A DNA stretch of 10,858 nt from Verrucomicrobiota bacterium (GCA_005887855.1 VBQB01000007.1:13183-24040); one strand, 5' to 3'; counted from the stretch's first letter, positions 1 through 7,582 are shown. Translations and numbers: made by a program. The notes: generated by a model not told the origin, from the letters alone.

Positions 1-1055
1 AGCATTTTCGGCGTTGTACCGGAAGCAATGAGCGAATGAAAACCGGAAACCGCGCCGCAGGCAATCGTTATGCACACGAAGGGAAACACTGGTCCGGCAA
101 ATACGAGGCCACTCCCGTCGATGAATTTTGTGATCGCTGGCATTTGCAATGTCGGATTGATTAGCACGACGGCGGCCGCGAGCATGGCAACCGTGCCGAG
201 CTTCAAAAACGTACTTAGATAATCGCGCGGCGTGAGCAGCATCCACACAGGCAAAATAGAGGCTGCCAGACCATAGATCATGATCGCCCATGCCAGCCAT
301 TTCTGGTCGTGCCGAAACCATGCTTCAATCGCAGGAAAGTGCGCGAGAAATTGGCCACCCCAGACGCCAAAGGCCAGCCCGAGCAAGCCGAAGATCGTGA
401 CCGCCATCACGCTCACTTTTCCTGTGCGCAATCCGATTCCCATGATCAAGGCCACCGGTATCGTCATCGCGATGGTGAAAACGCCCCACGGACTTTCCGC
501 CAGCGCTTGCACCACAACGAGCGCGAGAACGGCCAGCAAGATAATCATAATGGCCAGCACGCTGACGAGAGCGAGCGCACCGACACCGCGCCCAATCTCT
601 TCTTTCACCATTTGACCAAGCGTTTTGCCGCCGCGCCGGACCGATGCGAAAAGGATGATCATGTCATGCACACCGCCGCCGAGCGTCGCACCGATCAAGA
701 TCCAGAGTGTACCAGGAAGGAAACCAAACTGTGCTGCCAGCACCGGGCCCACCAGCGGCCCCGGGCCGGCGATTGCCGCAAAATGGTGGCCGAAAACCAT
801 CCACCGATTCGTGGGCACAAAATCTTTGCTGTCGTTTTGTAGAACCGCCGGCGTGGCCCGTTCGTCATTGAGCACGAGAACTTTTGCCGCGAGCCATTTG
901 CTATAAAAACGGTAGCTAATAGAAAGCGCGCAAAGGCCCGCGACAATGATCCAGAGCGCGCTGATGTGCTCTTTGCGGGAGATCGCCAGAACGGCAACCG
1001 CCCACGTCCCTAGCGCGGCCACGGCAAACCAGAGCAGCTTTTTCCAGACACCCAT
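1..1055 (-). CDS. cstA: CstA-family carbon starvation / pyruvate-peptide transporter, N-terminal part (cut by window edge)
   Basis: Reading the minus strand from ATG at 1055 gives 351 open codons to base 1, so the C-terminal part lies outside the window. CstA/BtsT family proteins are inner-membrane carriers for pyruvate or peptides, induced in E. coli on carbon starvation. The start MGVWKKLLWFAVAALG opens a first membrane segment. Family hallmarks seen are FGHHFAAIAGPGPLVGP (about residues 88-104, with Pro where E. coli has Ala), the following AAQFGFLPGTLW, GGGVHDMIILFASVRRGGK with the conserved small-loop Asp, and SGFHSLIASGTTPKM at the truncated end. Several further hydrophobic stretches are visible (around ALVSVLAIMIILLAVLALVV and MLAAAVVLI). 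It is transcribed divergently from the methyltransferase gene, with 60 bases between them. No Shine-Dalgarno is obvious upstream. The family call is firm; the substrate cannot be read from the sequence. Confidence 0.93.
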   Translation of the reverse strand, partial: MGVWKKLLWFAVAALGTWAVAVLAISRKEHISALWIIVAGLCALSISYRFYSKWLAAKVLVLNDERATPAVLQNDSKDFVPTNRWMVFGHHFAAIAGPGPLVGPVLAAQFGFLPGTLWILIGATLGGGVHDMIILFASVRRGGKTLGQMVKEEIGRGVGALALVSVLAIMIILLAVLALVVVQALAESPWGVFTIAMTIPVALIMGIGLRTGKVSVMAVTIFGLLGLAFGVWGGQFLAHFPAIEAWFRHDQKWLAWAIMIYGLAASILPVWMLLTPRDYLSTFLKLGTVAMLAAAVVLINPTLQMPAITKFIDGSGLVFAGPVFPFVCITIACGAVSGFHSLIASGTTPKM

Positions 1056-1115
1056 CGCGTCTTCAGTTTAATTGAAATTGTTGCGCAGCGCCAGAACGTG
1101 ACGATGTATCTGTGA

Positions 1116-1856
1116 ATGCGATTCAGCTACAAAATTAAAAAACTTCTAAGCGGCCAGGGATTAGCCAGCGCGAGAAAACACACGCGCAGGTTCTTTCACC
1201 GAACCCGGTTTCCACTCGAAACCAAACGGATCGTTGAAACGATTGATGGGCCGAAGTTCCAAGAGATTCGTCACCGCTACAGCCTTGAAAATCCAGTCGG
1301 CGATTGGCCGAAGTATCTCGATCTTGACCGCTGGATCGACATCAACATTCGCCGCATTTGCGAGGTCGAGCTCGATCTGTCGCGGCCCAAGCGCATTCTC
1401 GATCTTGGCTGTGGCGCCGGATATTTTCTGCATATCGCACAGTTGCTCGGCCATAAAGGAACTGGGCTCGATATGGAGAATGTCGCGATGTTTGGAGAAA
1501 TCACCCGGTTGCTCGGAGTCCGTCGCGTTGTCTGGCGAATTCACCCGCTTACGCCTTTGCCCAATTTCGGCGAACGATTCGATCTCATCACCGCGTTTAT
1601 GATTTGTTTCAACAATCACAAGCAACCAAATCTTTGGGGCGTGCCGGAGTGGGAATTCTTCCTAAATGATTTGGATAACTATCTTGCGCCACGCGGCCGA
1701 GTCTGGCTGGAATTGAATCGCGAATACGATGAAACCTTTTACACGCCTGAGTTAAAAGACTTCTTCGAACGCCGGGGTGCCAGGATCGACGATTACCGCG
1801 TGGTGTTTAATTCAACCCTTCACGCGCCTGCTTCAGCTTTGCCAGTTGGGCGCTGA
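1116..1856 (+). CDS. class I SAM-dependent methyltransferase
   Basis: 246-residue protein from ATG at 1116. A Rossmann-type methyltransferase core is visible: motif I DLGCGAGYF at residues 96-104, the acidic motif II residue in GTGLDME (Asp119), and a motif IV-like FDLITAFMICFNNH at 155-168, followed by a WEFFLNDLDNYLAPRGRVWLE segment that matches the strand/helix after motif IV. About 90 residues precede motif I, including a basic start and YLDLDRWIDINIRR, which may form a cap or substrate-binding part. The substrate cannot be deduced; small-molecule or glycan methyltransferases are the nearest style. The last 17 codons overlap the 3' end of valS on the opposite strand by 50 bases, so the final VFNSTLHAPASALPVGR tail may be an extension rather than conserved sequence. 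No ribosome-binding site is clear. Confidence 0.85.
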   Translation: MRFSYKIKKLLSGQGLASARKHTRRFFHRTRFPLETKRIVETIDGPKFQEIRHRYSLENPVGDWPKYLDLDRWIDINIRRICEVELDLSRPKRILDLGCGAGYFLHIAQLLGHKGTGLDMENVAMFGEITRLLGVRRVVWRIHPLTPLPNFGERFDLITAFMICFNNHKQPNLWGVPEWEFFLNDLDNYLAPRGRVWLELNREYDETFYTPELKDFFERRGARIDDYRVVFNSTLHAPASALPVGR

Positions 1857-3054
1857 AATCCTTTAGGCGTTGCCGATTCTCCTCAACGATGGCTGTAGGG
1901 GCGCGATCGACAAAGAATTTGTTCTTCAATTTGCTCTCGACTGTTCGCAATTCGGTTTCGATTTTCGCAATTTGCTTGTCGAGCCGATCGCGCTCGGTAT
2001 CCCGATCGCGGGATGCTACTTGAATCCCAACTTCTCCCATCTTGCTTATTCCAACTATTGTTCCCACGGGCATTTCGAGTTGAATGGTTTCAATCGTTTC
2101 AGCGCCAAGAAGTCGAGCAAGTGTCGGAATTTCTTTTTCAACACCTGAAATAGTGGGTTTTATGGGGAACTTCGATTTCGTGTTGGACGGAATCCCAGCT
2201 TCAGCCCGCAGGTTTCGTCCGACCTGCACACCGTCATAGAGCGCCGAGACCTTTCGCCTTATGCTTGTCAGGTCAAGGTTGTCCAGCGGCACTTTTCCGG
2301 GAGGCGCTGCGAACTGAATCGAGCTTGTCCCAAACCCGAGCAGCCACCAAAGCTCCTCTGTGATGTGTGGCATGAATGGGTGAAGCAGTCGCAACACTGC
2401 GGAAAGCACAAAATCCATCACCGCGAGTGTAGATTTCTTCCGTGCGTCATCTTCACCAAAAATTTCCGTTTTCGCTGCCTCGACAAACCAGTCGCAATAA
2501 TCGCTCCAGACGAAGTCGTAAAGCTGCTGCGCTACCGTATTGAACTGATATTGGCGGTACGCCGCGCCGATCGCGTCGATCGTCTCGTTTAAGCGCGCGA
2601 GCACTTCGACCGCGTAGATCGACAATGATCGGATGTCGATCTTCGGCTCGGCATCGCTACGTCCATGCATCTGCCGGAACCGAGCGACGTTCCAGAGTTT
2701 CGTGGCGAAATTGCGCCCTTCTTCGATTTGTTTTTCATCGAAGCGGATATCCTGACCGCTCGGCGCAATGCGCATGAGACCAAAACGCAAACCATCCGCG
2801 CCGTACTTCCCAATCAACTCAAGCGGGTCGGGTGAGTTACCGAGCGATTTCGACATTTTGCGACCCTGCTTGTCGCGAATTAATCCGGTGAAGAAAACAT
2901 CGCGGAACGGAATGTTGTCTTCGTCCCGCTCCGATTTTCCCGGCTTGAACTCGAGGCCCGCGATGATCATACGCGCCACCCAGAAGAAAATAATGTCGGG
3001 CGCGGTTACGAGTACGCTCGTTGGATAAAATTTCTTCCGCGTTTCTGCATCCAT
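1807..3054 (-). pseudogene. valS: valS 3' fragment: KMSKS region, anticodon-binding domain and C-terminal coiled coil
   Basis: 415 codons from the first ATG at 3054. ValS-like sequence in this frame actually starts upstream, near 3152 ([15 protein letters not shown], then LDTWFSSWLWAYET). Visible parts, numbered from ATG 3054: KKFYPTSVLVTAPDIIFFWVA (8-28), the class I KMSKS signature in GRKMSKSLGNSPDPLEL (64-80), GADGLRFGLMRIAPSGQDI of the catalytic/anticodon junction, an alpha-helical anticodon-binding domain with VLRLLHPFMPHITEELWWLL, and a final tRNA-binding coiled coil rich in Glu, Lys and Leu (about 350-412). This part is complete to its natural C-terminus and reads cleanly, with no frame break. 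If translated alone it would lack the ATP-signature half and so could not activate valine. Confidence 0.87.
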
Positions 3055-3139
3055 CGTCTCGTAGGCCCAGAGCCACGATGAAAACCACGTGTCGAGGGTA
3101 TCGGGATCCTGAGTCCAGTTTTCGGGATCAGCTGGAGGT

Positions 3140-3703
3140 TCAAGCTTTCTCCGGATTGCGTTCGATGTATTCCTGAACTTTGAAAAGAGCCTGTTCGTTT
3201 CGAATAATGTGATCGTAACTCTCGTGCTGCCACAGCGCGCCTGAACGATCGAGCAACGAATTGATTTTGTGGGCAGTGAAGGATTTCCAGGAATGTAGAA
3301 CTTCGCCTAACTCATGGCCTTCGCGCGGAGTGACGATGACATGAACGTGATTTGGCATGACGACCCAGGCGCCGAGGTCATACCGCTGCCCATCAAAATG
3401 CTGAAGTGCGTCCGCTACGATCTTCGCAGCACGGTCATCGCGGAGTACGCATGATCCGCTCCCCGCGTCCAACCATTCGTCAAGTTTAGCCGAAAAACGT
3501 TCGTAATAGACGCGGCCCTGCGCATCTGTCCACGGCTGCGGATTAGCCTTCAGCCAAACTTTTCGCTCTTCTTCGAGCTCGGATAATTTTGTCGCCGGAA
3601 TTGAGTCAGAGAGGCGAAACGTGACGAAATAGGTTTTCCCAGATTGTTGCCAATGCGGCAAGTGGCGGCGCGAGACATCGACTTCTGCATAGCAATCGAA
3701 ACC
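3140..3703 (-). pseudogene. REP-associated tyrosine transposase (RAYT, HUH/Y1 superfamily), no ATG of its own
   Basis: 187 codons from [18 protein letters not shown] to NPEKA, stop TGA at 3140-3142. RAYTs are single-strand nucleases of the Y1/HUH superfamily thought to mobilise or maintain REP palindromes. Motifs numbered from Gly1: [11 protein letters not shown] (24-34), the metal-binding HUH motif in MPNHVHVIV (His119, His121), [12 protein letters not shown] (137-148), [16 protein letters not shown] with the likely catalytic Tyr163, and the family C-terminal YIERNPEKA (179-187). Catalytic residues look intact. Two points argue it is truncated: there is no ATG or GTG in frame after the REP (only a TTG at 3661, inside the conserved region), and the protein stops right at NPEKA, where relatives as I remember them usually continue. 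It lies inside valS, on the same strand. Confidence 0.85.
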
Positions 3704-4171
3704 GCTGAAAGTAGGGTAAGCCTCCGGCTTGGCTTCCGCGGGTTGGAAGCGAGACGCTCGCGCTACTTTATACCACGCCGGGATCCGGTGTCCCCACCAA
3801 ACTTGCCGGCTGATGCACCAATCCCGAATGGTCTCGAGCCACTGGGCGTAAACCTTTTCCCAATGCGCAGGAAAAAACCGAATGAGATGATTGCGTACCA
3901 CGTCGAGCGCTTCTTTCGTTTTTGGGTAACGCAGGAACCACTGCTCGCTGATCCGCGGCTCGAGCGGCACATCTGTAGTTCCGGAACCGCCGGACAATTG
4001 ATCCGGCCATCCGGCGTCAAAACATCGACAACGGGTAAGTTGTGGCGCTGTCCAATCTCGAAGTCGATTGTGTCGTGCGCGGGCGTCACTTTTAAGACTC
4101 CCGTCCCGAATTCCGGATCGATAGCCTCGTCGGCAAGGATTGGAAGTCTTTCGCGCGCGAGCGGACGCCAC
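3140..4171 (-). CDS. chimeric open frame: ValS core segment - translated REP - RAYT
   Basis: One stop-free frame of 343 codons spans three unrelated things. Codons 1-65 are out-of-frame ValS DNA and probably meaningless. Codons 66-135 are genuine Val[16 protein letters not shown] and the core [18 protein letters not shown]. Codons 136-154 are the REP palindrome read as protein ([17 protein letters not shown]). Codons 157-343 are the RAYT. ValS sequence ends exactly at 3767 (Lys codon AAA) and the REP begins at 3766. Whether this frame is ever translated is unknown: the ATG at 4171 has no visible ribosome site and lies in a different frame inside valS. Automatic annotation would probably call this as one gene, which would be misleading. 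Confidence 0.55.
   Translation of the reverse strand: MASARARKTSNPCRRGYRSGIRDGSLKSDARARHNRLRDWTAPQLTRCRCFDAGWPDQLSGGSGTTDVPLEPRISEQWFLRYPKTKEALDVVRNHLIRFFPAHWEKVYAQWLETIRDWCISRQVWWGHRIPAWYKVARASRFQPAEAKPEAYPTFSGFDCYAEVDVSRRHLPHWQQSGKTYFVTFRLSDSIPATKLSELEEERKVWLKANPQPWTDAQGRVYYERFSAKLDEWLDAGSGSCVLRDDRAAKIVADALQHFDGQRYDLGAWVVMPNHVHVIVTPREGHELGEVLHSWKSFTAHKINSLLDRSGALWQHESYDHIIRNEQALFKVQEYIERNPEKA
3711..3766. repeat. REP-like palindrome joined to the RAYT, inside valS
   Basis: 56-base element beginning GTAGGGTAAGCC and ending GCTCGCGCTAC. Two hairpins with 3-nt loops: AAGCC/TCC/GGCTT (3718-3730) and GCGAG/ACG/CTCGC (3749-3761). Its plus strand aligns well with the minus strand of the element at 4924-4977 (shared AAGCCTCCGGCTTG and AAGCGAGACGC, same GCGCTAC end). 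It abuts valS coding sequence exactly at 3766/3767 and lies just upstream of the RAYT reading frame, the usual position of REPs beside a RAYT gene. Confidence 0.85.
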
Positions 4172-4914
4172 GCATGTTTGCCGAAAAGATCGACATATCG
4201 CTTATCACTGGGATGAGCCGCCACGGCTGTATCGGCCATGATCGTTTCCGGTCGAGTCGTCGCCACTTCAATGAAACGTCCGGCCTCTTCCGCGATTACA
4301 TATCGGACGTAATAAAGGTTTCCCTTTTGCGGCTTGGAAATGACTTCCTCGTCGGAGAGGGCGGTCTGCGCAGCCGGATCCCAATTGATCATCCGTCGGC
4401 CGCGATAGATCAGGCCTTTGCGATAAAGATCGACAAAAACGTTTTGGACGGCGTGAACATAATCATCGTCGAGTGTATAGCGTTGCCGCGACCAATCGCA
4501 GGAACAGCCCAGGCGCTTGAGCTGTTCGACGATGATGCCGCCATGTTTATCCTGCCAATCCAAGGTACGGTGCACAAATTCGTCGCGTCCAAGATCATGC
4601 CGAGTTTTTTTCTCCGTTCGTCGTAAATGTTTTTCGACGGCGGTTTGCGTGCCAATGCCGGCGTGATCGGTGCCCGGGAGCCAGAGCACCTCGAACCCGA
4701 GCATGCGGGCGCGGCGCGCGAGAATATCCTGGATCGTGTTGTTGAGGACGTGCCCGAGGGTTAAAACACCGGTGATATTCGGTGGCGGGATGACGATTGA
4801 GAAAGCCGGCTTCGATGAGCGAGGATCGGCTTCGAAATCGTGATTCTCGATCCAACGGGCATACCACTTCGGCTCGACCGATTTCGGGTTGTACGTTTTA
4901 GGAAGCTCAGCCAT
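3763..4914 (-). pseudogene. valS: valS 5' fragment: N-terminal catalytic and editing-domain half
   Basis: ValS-like for its first 313 codons, then out-of-frame sequence to a stop at 3763. Visible parts: the nucleotide-binding signature region PPPNITGVLTLGHVLNNT (residues 43-60), where TLGH stands for the HxGH motif with Thr at the first His position; WLPGTDHAGIGTQ (78-90); WDP at 178-180 where the family's insertion domain begins; the CP1 editing-domain motif ATTRPETIMADTAVAAHP (218-235); and the second editing motif [17 protein letters not shown] (270-286). ValS uses this editing site to hydrolyse Thr-tRNA(Val). Homology stops at [13 protein letters not shown], where family members would continue with about 35 residues (GLDRF-type segment) before the TDVPxEPR motif. 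The stop at 3763 is reached in an unrelated frame. Confidence 0.85.
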
Positions 4915-4923
4915 TGTCGTAAG

Positions 4924-4977
4924 GTAGCGCATGCGTCTCGCTTGCGAACTGAAACGCAAGCCGGAGGCTTGCGCTAC
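4924..4977. repeat. REP-like two-hairpin palindrome between valS and murI
   Basis: 54-base element with GTAGCGC and GCGCTAC ends. Hairpin 1 is CGCATGCG/TCT/CGCTTGCG (4928-4946, one T-T mismatch). Hairpin 2 is CGCAAGCC/GGA/GGCTTGCG (4955-4973, perfect 8 bp). It fills most of the 91-base gap between the divergent valS and murI starts, so any promoters there must overlap it or sit in the 28 bases before murI. Same subfamily as 3711-3766, in inverted orientation. Confidence 0.85.
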
Positions 4978-5005
4978 TCTAATTGCACCATCACCTTCCC
5001 GCTAA

Positions 5006-5827
5006 ATGAGCGATCCCCGGCCTATTGGTGTTTTTGACTCTGGAATTGGCGGACTCACGGTCGTTAAGGAGCTGCGCGAGTTGTTGCCTGATGAGAAAAT
5101 TTTTTATCTCGGGGACACAGCGCGTGTTCCCTATGGCGGAAAAAGTGCGAGCACGGTCGAGCGCTACAGCCTTGAGATCGCCGAAATGCTTATCGAAGAA
5201 AACGCGAAAATCGTGGTGGTAGCATGCAACACCGCCTCTTCCGTGGCTTTGCCGAAATTAGAGAAAACCCTTTCGGTTCCTGTCATTGGGGTGATCAAGC
5301 CCGGCGCCCGGGCGGCGAGCAGGGTCACGCGCAACCGTCATATTGGCGTGATTGGCACCCGCGCTACGATCAAGAGTGGCGCATACGAGAAAGCGTTGCG
5401 CGAATTTGATGTCGGTCTGCGCGTGAGCAGCCTCGCCTGCCCTTTGCTGGTACCGTTGATTGAGGAAGGTTGGCTCGAAGATGAACTGACTGACCGAACC
5501 ATCGGGCGCTATCTTGAACCATTGGCGAATGGCGGGATTGACACGCTTGTCCTCGGCTGTACCCATTACCCGTTACTCACCGGTGCAATCGCGCGCGTGC
5601 TTAAACACAAGGTCAGTCTGGTCGATTCCGCCCGAAACTGTGCGACCGCCGTCCAGGAACTCTTAGATCGATACTCACTGCGTGCGCCGTCGGGAAATAA
5701 CGGCGGCCTCAAGGTCGCGCTGACCGATCAGCCTGACAATTTTCTTCGCGTCGCTCGCGGGGCCTTAGACCTTGACGTGGGAAAGATTCAGCTACGCGAA
5801 GTTCTGCACGGCGCGGTGCAGGTATAG
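5006..5827 (+). CDS. murI: glutamate racemase
   Basis: 273 residues from ATG at 5006, the usual length for MurI. It interconverts L- and D-glutamate in the cytoplasm to supply D-Glu for peptidoglycan. All active-site motifs are present: FDSGIGGLTV (residues 10-19, Asp11 and Ser12), YLGDTARVPYGGKS (34-47), VVVACNTASS with the first catalytic Cys74, and LGCTHYPLL with the second catalytic Cys185 and His187. No frame break. Divergent from valS; convergent with the YjbR-like gene, 25 bases between the two stop codons. The TAG stop (5825-5827) is the first three bases of a palindrome. The ATG follows ...CCCGCTAA with no Shine-Dalgarno; MSDPRPIGVFDSG is a natural family start, so I am confident of the position. 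Confidence 0.97.
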   Translation: MSDPRPIGVFDSGIGGLTVVKELRELLPDEKIFYLGDTARVPYGGKSASTVERYSLEIAEMLIEENAKIVVVACNTASSVALPKLEKTLSVPVIGVIKPGARAASRVTRNRHIGVIGTRATIKSGAYEKALREFDVGLRVSSLACPLLVPLIEEGWLEDELTDRTIGRYLEPLANGGIDTLVLGCTHYPLLTGAIARVLKHKVSLVDSARNCATAVQELLDRYSLRAPSGNNGGLKVALTDQPDNFLRVARGALDLDVGKIQLREVLHGAVQV

Positions 5828-5855
5828 AGGCGCTCGCCGCAGCGAACCGCCTCTA
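5825..5855. repeat. palindrome between convergent murI and yjbR-like genes; its ends form both stop codons
   Basis: 31-base element with perfect 8-bp arms TAGAGGCG (5825-5832) and CGCCTCTA (5848-5855), plus an inner CGCT/AGCG pairing. The left TAG is the murI stop; the right CTA, read on the minus strand, is the TAG stop of the YjbR-like gene. It could also act as a bidirectional transcription-end hairpin, but there is no T-run, so I do not call an intrinsic terminator. It resembles the end modules of the neighbouring REP-like elements but is shorter. Confidence 0.75.
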
Positions 5856-6203
5856 CAACAATTTCGCTCGTGCCGCCTTGGGCAGACTTTTGACCACCAA
5901 ATCATAGGAGTGGTCGATCATCTTACACAACTCCGTTTCGGAAATTCCGCTGTCGATCTCGACCGTGTTCCAATGTTTCTTGTTCATGTGATATCCTGGC
6001 CGCACCTGCTCGTATCGATCACGCAACTCCAGCGCAAGATCAGGATCACATTTTAAGTTTACGGTCACCGGAATTTCATCGAGCGCGGCCAGCGCGAACA
6101 TTTTGCCGGCAACCTTGAAAACGAGAACATCTTCGCCAAATGGCGTGCTCTCGGTGACGTGAGGTTTATTCAGGCAGTGCTCGCGGAAGTCCTCCAGATC
6201 CAT
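5853..6203 (-). CDS. YjbR/MmcQ-family small protein
   Basis: 116 residues from ATG at 6203 (MDLEDFREHCLNKPHV). The family is a small alpha/beta fold called CyaY-like or MmcQ/YjbR, often labelled a DNA-binding protein, with no settled biochemical role. Family signatures seen: the start pattern with TESTPFGEDVLVFKVAGKMFAL (about 17-38), VNLKCDPDLALELRDRY (48-64), and the very typical GYHMNKKHWNTVEID (70-84), followed by a C-terminal helix with MIDHSYDLVVKSLP. The ATG overlaps the glyQS stop by one base (TGATG), implying translational coupling. A TTG three bases upstream is in frame, but the ATG is preferred. The stop TAG comes from the palindrome at 5825-5855. Confidence 0.9.
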   Translation of the reverse strand: MDLEDFREHCLNKPHVTESTPFGEDVLVFKVAGKMFALAALDEIPVTVNLKCDPDLALELRDRYEQVRPGYHMNKKHWNTVEIDSGISETELCKMIDHSYDLVVKSLPKAARAKLL

Positions 6204-7564
6204 CAAGAAATCCGGGCACTCAAGATGCCAGCCAGATCTTTAATCGCCACTCGCTCTTGGTTCATCGAATCGCGCTCGCGCAACGTGACCGTATCGCGAA
6301 GAGCAGCATCTCTCTCTCCCAGCGTTTCGAAATCGATTGTCACGCCGAAGGGGGTGCCAACTTCATCCTGGCGCCGATAGCGACGTCCAATCGCCCCGCT
6401 CTCGTCATAGAAGATGTTCATGTGCGCCCGTAAAAGACCAACAATCTCTTTGGCCTTCGCGACCAGCTGATCGTTGTTTTTCAGCAACGGAAATATACCG
6501 CACTTGATCGGCGCCATCCGCGGATGGAAGCGCAGGACAAGTCGCGTTTCCATCTTTCCTTTTTCATCCGGCGCTTCGTCTGTAGAATATGCTTCGCAGA
6601 TTAGCGCTAACACTGTGCGGTCTACGCCAGCGCTCGGCTCGACAACGTGAGGAACAAATCGCTGTTTCGTTTCTTCATCGAAATACTCAAGCGACTTTCC
6701 GCTGGCTTTTTGATGCTGAAGTAAATCGTAATCGGTGCGATAAGCGACGCCTTCCAGTTCCTGTCGACCAAACGGAAAATCAAATTCGATATCGTAAGTT
6801 CCTTTTGAATAGAAGGCGCGCTCTTCGTCGGGAACTGTCTTGACGTGTAATCGATCACGCGAAATGCCGATGTTCTCGTAAAACTTGAGCCGCTCTTCCA
6901 GCCAGTAATCGAGCAACGTCATCCCCTCCTCCGCGCGACAAAAATATTCGAGCTCCATCTGCTCGAACTCACGCGATCGAAAAGTGAAATTGCGAGGATT
7001 GATTTCGTTGCGAAACGCCTTGCCGATCTGCGCAATGCCGAATGGCAATTTTTTGCGCGAAACTTCGAGGATGTTTTTGAACTGGACGAAGATCGACTGC
7101 GCGGTTTCTGGTCGAAGATAAGCGATCGAGCTCTCATCAGCAGCGGCCCCCATTTGGGTTTGAAACATGAGATTAAATGGGCGCGCTTCGGTTAAATCCC
7201 TACCGCCACAGTTTGGACACTGTCGGACGCCTTTTTTCTCGATCACTTGATCCGCACGCAGGCGCGCCTTACATGTTCGGCAATCGACCATTGGATCGGA
7301 AAATCCTTCGACGTGCCCGGAAGCTTTCAGAACTTCGGGGTGGGTCAGGATCGCACCGTCCATTCCGACGACATCGTCACGCTCGTGCACGATCACGCGC
7401 CACCAATAATTTTTGACGTTGCGCTTTAGTTCGACACCGAGCGGGCCGTAGTCCCAGCAACCGCTCAGGCCTCCATAAATCTCGCTCGATTGGAAAATGA
7501 AGCCGCGCCGTTTGCATAAGCTGACAATCTTTTCCATGCGCTGAGCGTCTGTCTTGGAATCCAT
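6203..7564 (-). CDS. glyQS: glycine--tRNA ligase, single-chain (alpha2) type
   Basis: 453 residues from ATG at 7564, full length for the homodimeric bacterial/archaeal/eukaryotic-type GlyRS, a class II enzyme that charges tRNA(Gly). Visible parts: RRGFIFQSSEIYGGLSGCWDYGP style N-terminal motif split around residues 19-41; a zinc-knuckle-like pair Cys95-x2-Cys98 and CPNCGG (Cys116, Cys119); the glycine-pocket region LRPETAQSIFV (150-160); class II motif 2 with FRNEINPRNFTF then REFEQMELEYF (184-208); motif 3 EPSAGVDRTVLALI (309-322); and a C-terminal anticodon-binding domain (about 350-450) including GRRYRRQDEVGTPFGVTIDF. No break. Upstream there is no Shine-Dalgarno; a TAGAGT six bases before the ATG could be a -10 box of a leaderless transcript, which is speculative. 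It forms a two-gene unit with the YjbR-like gene. Confidence 0.96.
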   Translation of the reverse strand: MDSKTDAQRMEKIVSLCKRRGFIFQSSEIYGGLSGCWDYGPLGVELKRNVKNYWWRVIVHERDDVVGMDGAILTHPEVLKASGHVEGFSDPMVDCRTCKARLRADQVIEKKGVRQCPNCGGRDLTEARPFNLMFQTQMGAAADESSIAYLRPETAQSIFVQFKNILEVSRKKLPFGIAQIGKAFRNEINPRNFTFRSREFEQMELEYFCRAEEGMTLLDYWLEERLKFYENIGISRDRLHVKTVPDEERAFYSKGTYDIEFDFPFGRQELEGVAYRTDYDLLQHQKASGKSLEYFDEETKQRFVPHVVEPSAGVDRTVLALICEAYSTDEAPDEKGKMETRLVLRFHPRMAPIKCGIFPLLKNNDQLVAKAKEIVGLLRAHMNIFYDESGAIGRRYRRQDEVGTPFGVTIDFETLGERDAALRDTVTLRERDSMNQERVAIKDLAGILSARIS

Positions 7565-7582
7565 AAATCGACTCTATTCAGC

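Larger units (their letters stand above)
1807..4914 (-). pseudogene. valS: valine--tRNA ligase, interrupted by a REP-RAYT module and an internal deletion
   Basis: The locus holds recognisable ValS sequence from residue 1 (MAELPKTYNPKSVEPKWY, ATG at 4914) to the C-terminal coiled coil (stop at 1807-1809), but in three pieces. Piece 1 runs 4914 to about 3976 and ends at INCPAVPEL. Piece 2, in another frame, runs about 3976 to 3767 (from [15 protein letters not shown] to GHRIPAWYK). Piece 3, back in the first frame, runs about 3152 to 1807 (from [10 protein letters not shown] onward). Between pieces 1 and 2 about 35 residues expected in the family are absent, and the frame changes. Between pieces 2 and 3 stand a REP palindrome and a RAYT. 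No single reading frame can make the whole enzyme. ValS is essential, so a second copy elsewhere or an assembly error must be considered. An upstream in-frame ATG at 4959 lies inside a REP element and was not chosen as start. Confidence 0.85.

Noticed and set aside
280..906. Overlapping plus-strand open frames of 93-177 codons
   Set aside because: They are antisense to cstA, whose minus frame has clear family motifs; their products are Arg/His/Pro-rich with no domain.
3644..4216. 190-codon plus-strand ORF over the valS/RAYT junction
   Set aside because: Shadow of the minus-strand ValS and RAYT frames, no recognisable domain.
4915..4959. Upstream ATG extending valS by 15 codons
   Set aside because: The extension is mostly REP palindrome sequence; MAELPKTYNP is the natural family start.
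5825..5855. Intrinsic bidirectional terminator
   Set aside because: The hairpin is strong but there is no T-run on either side; termination remains possible but is not shown.
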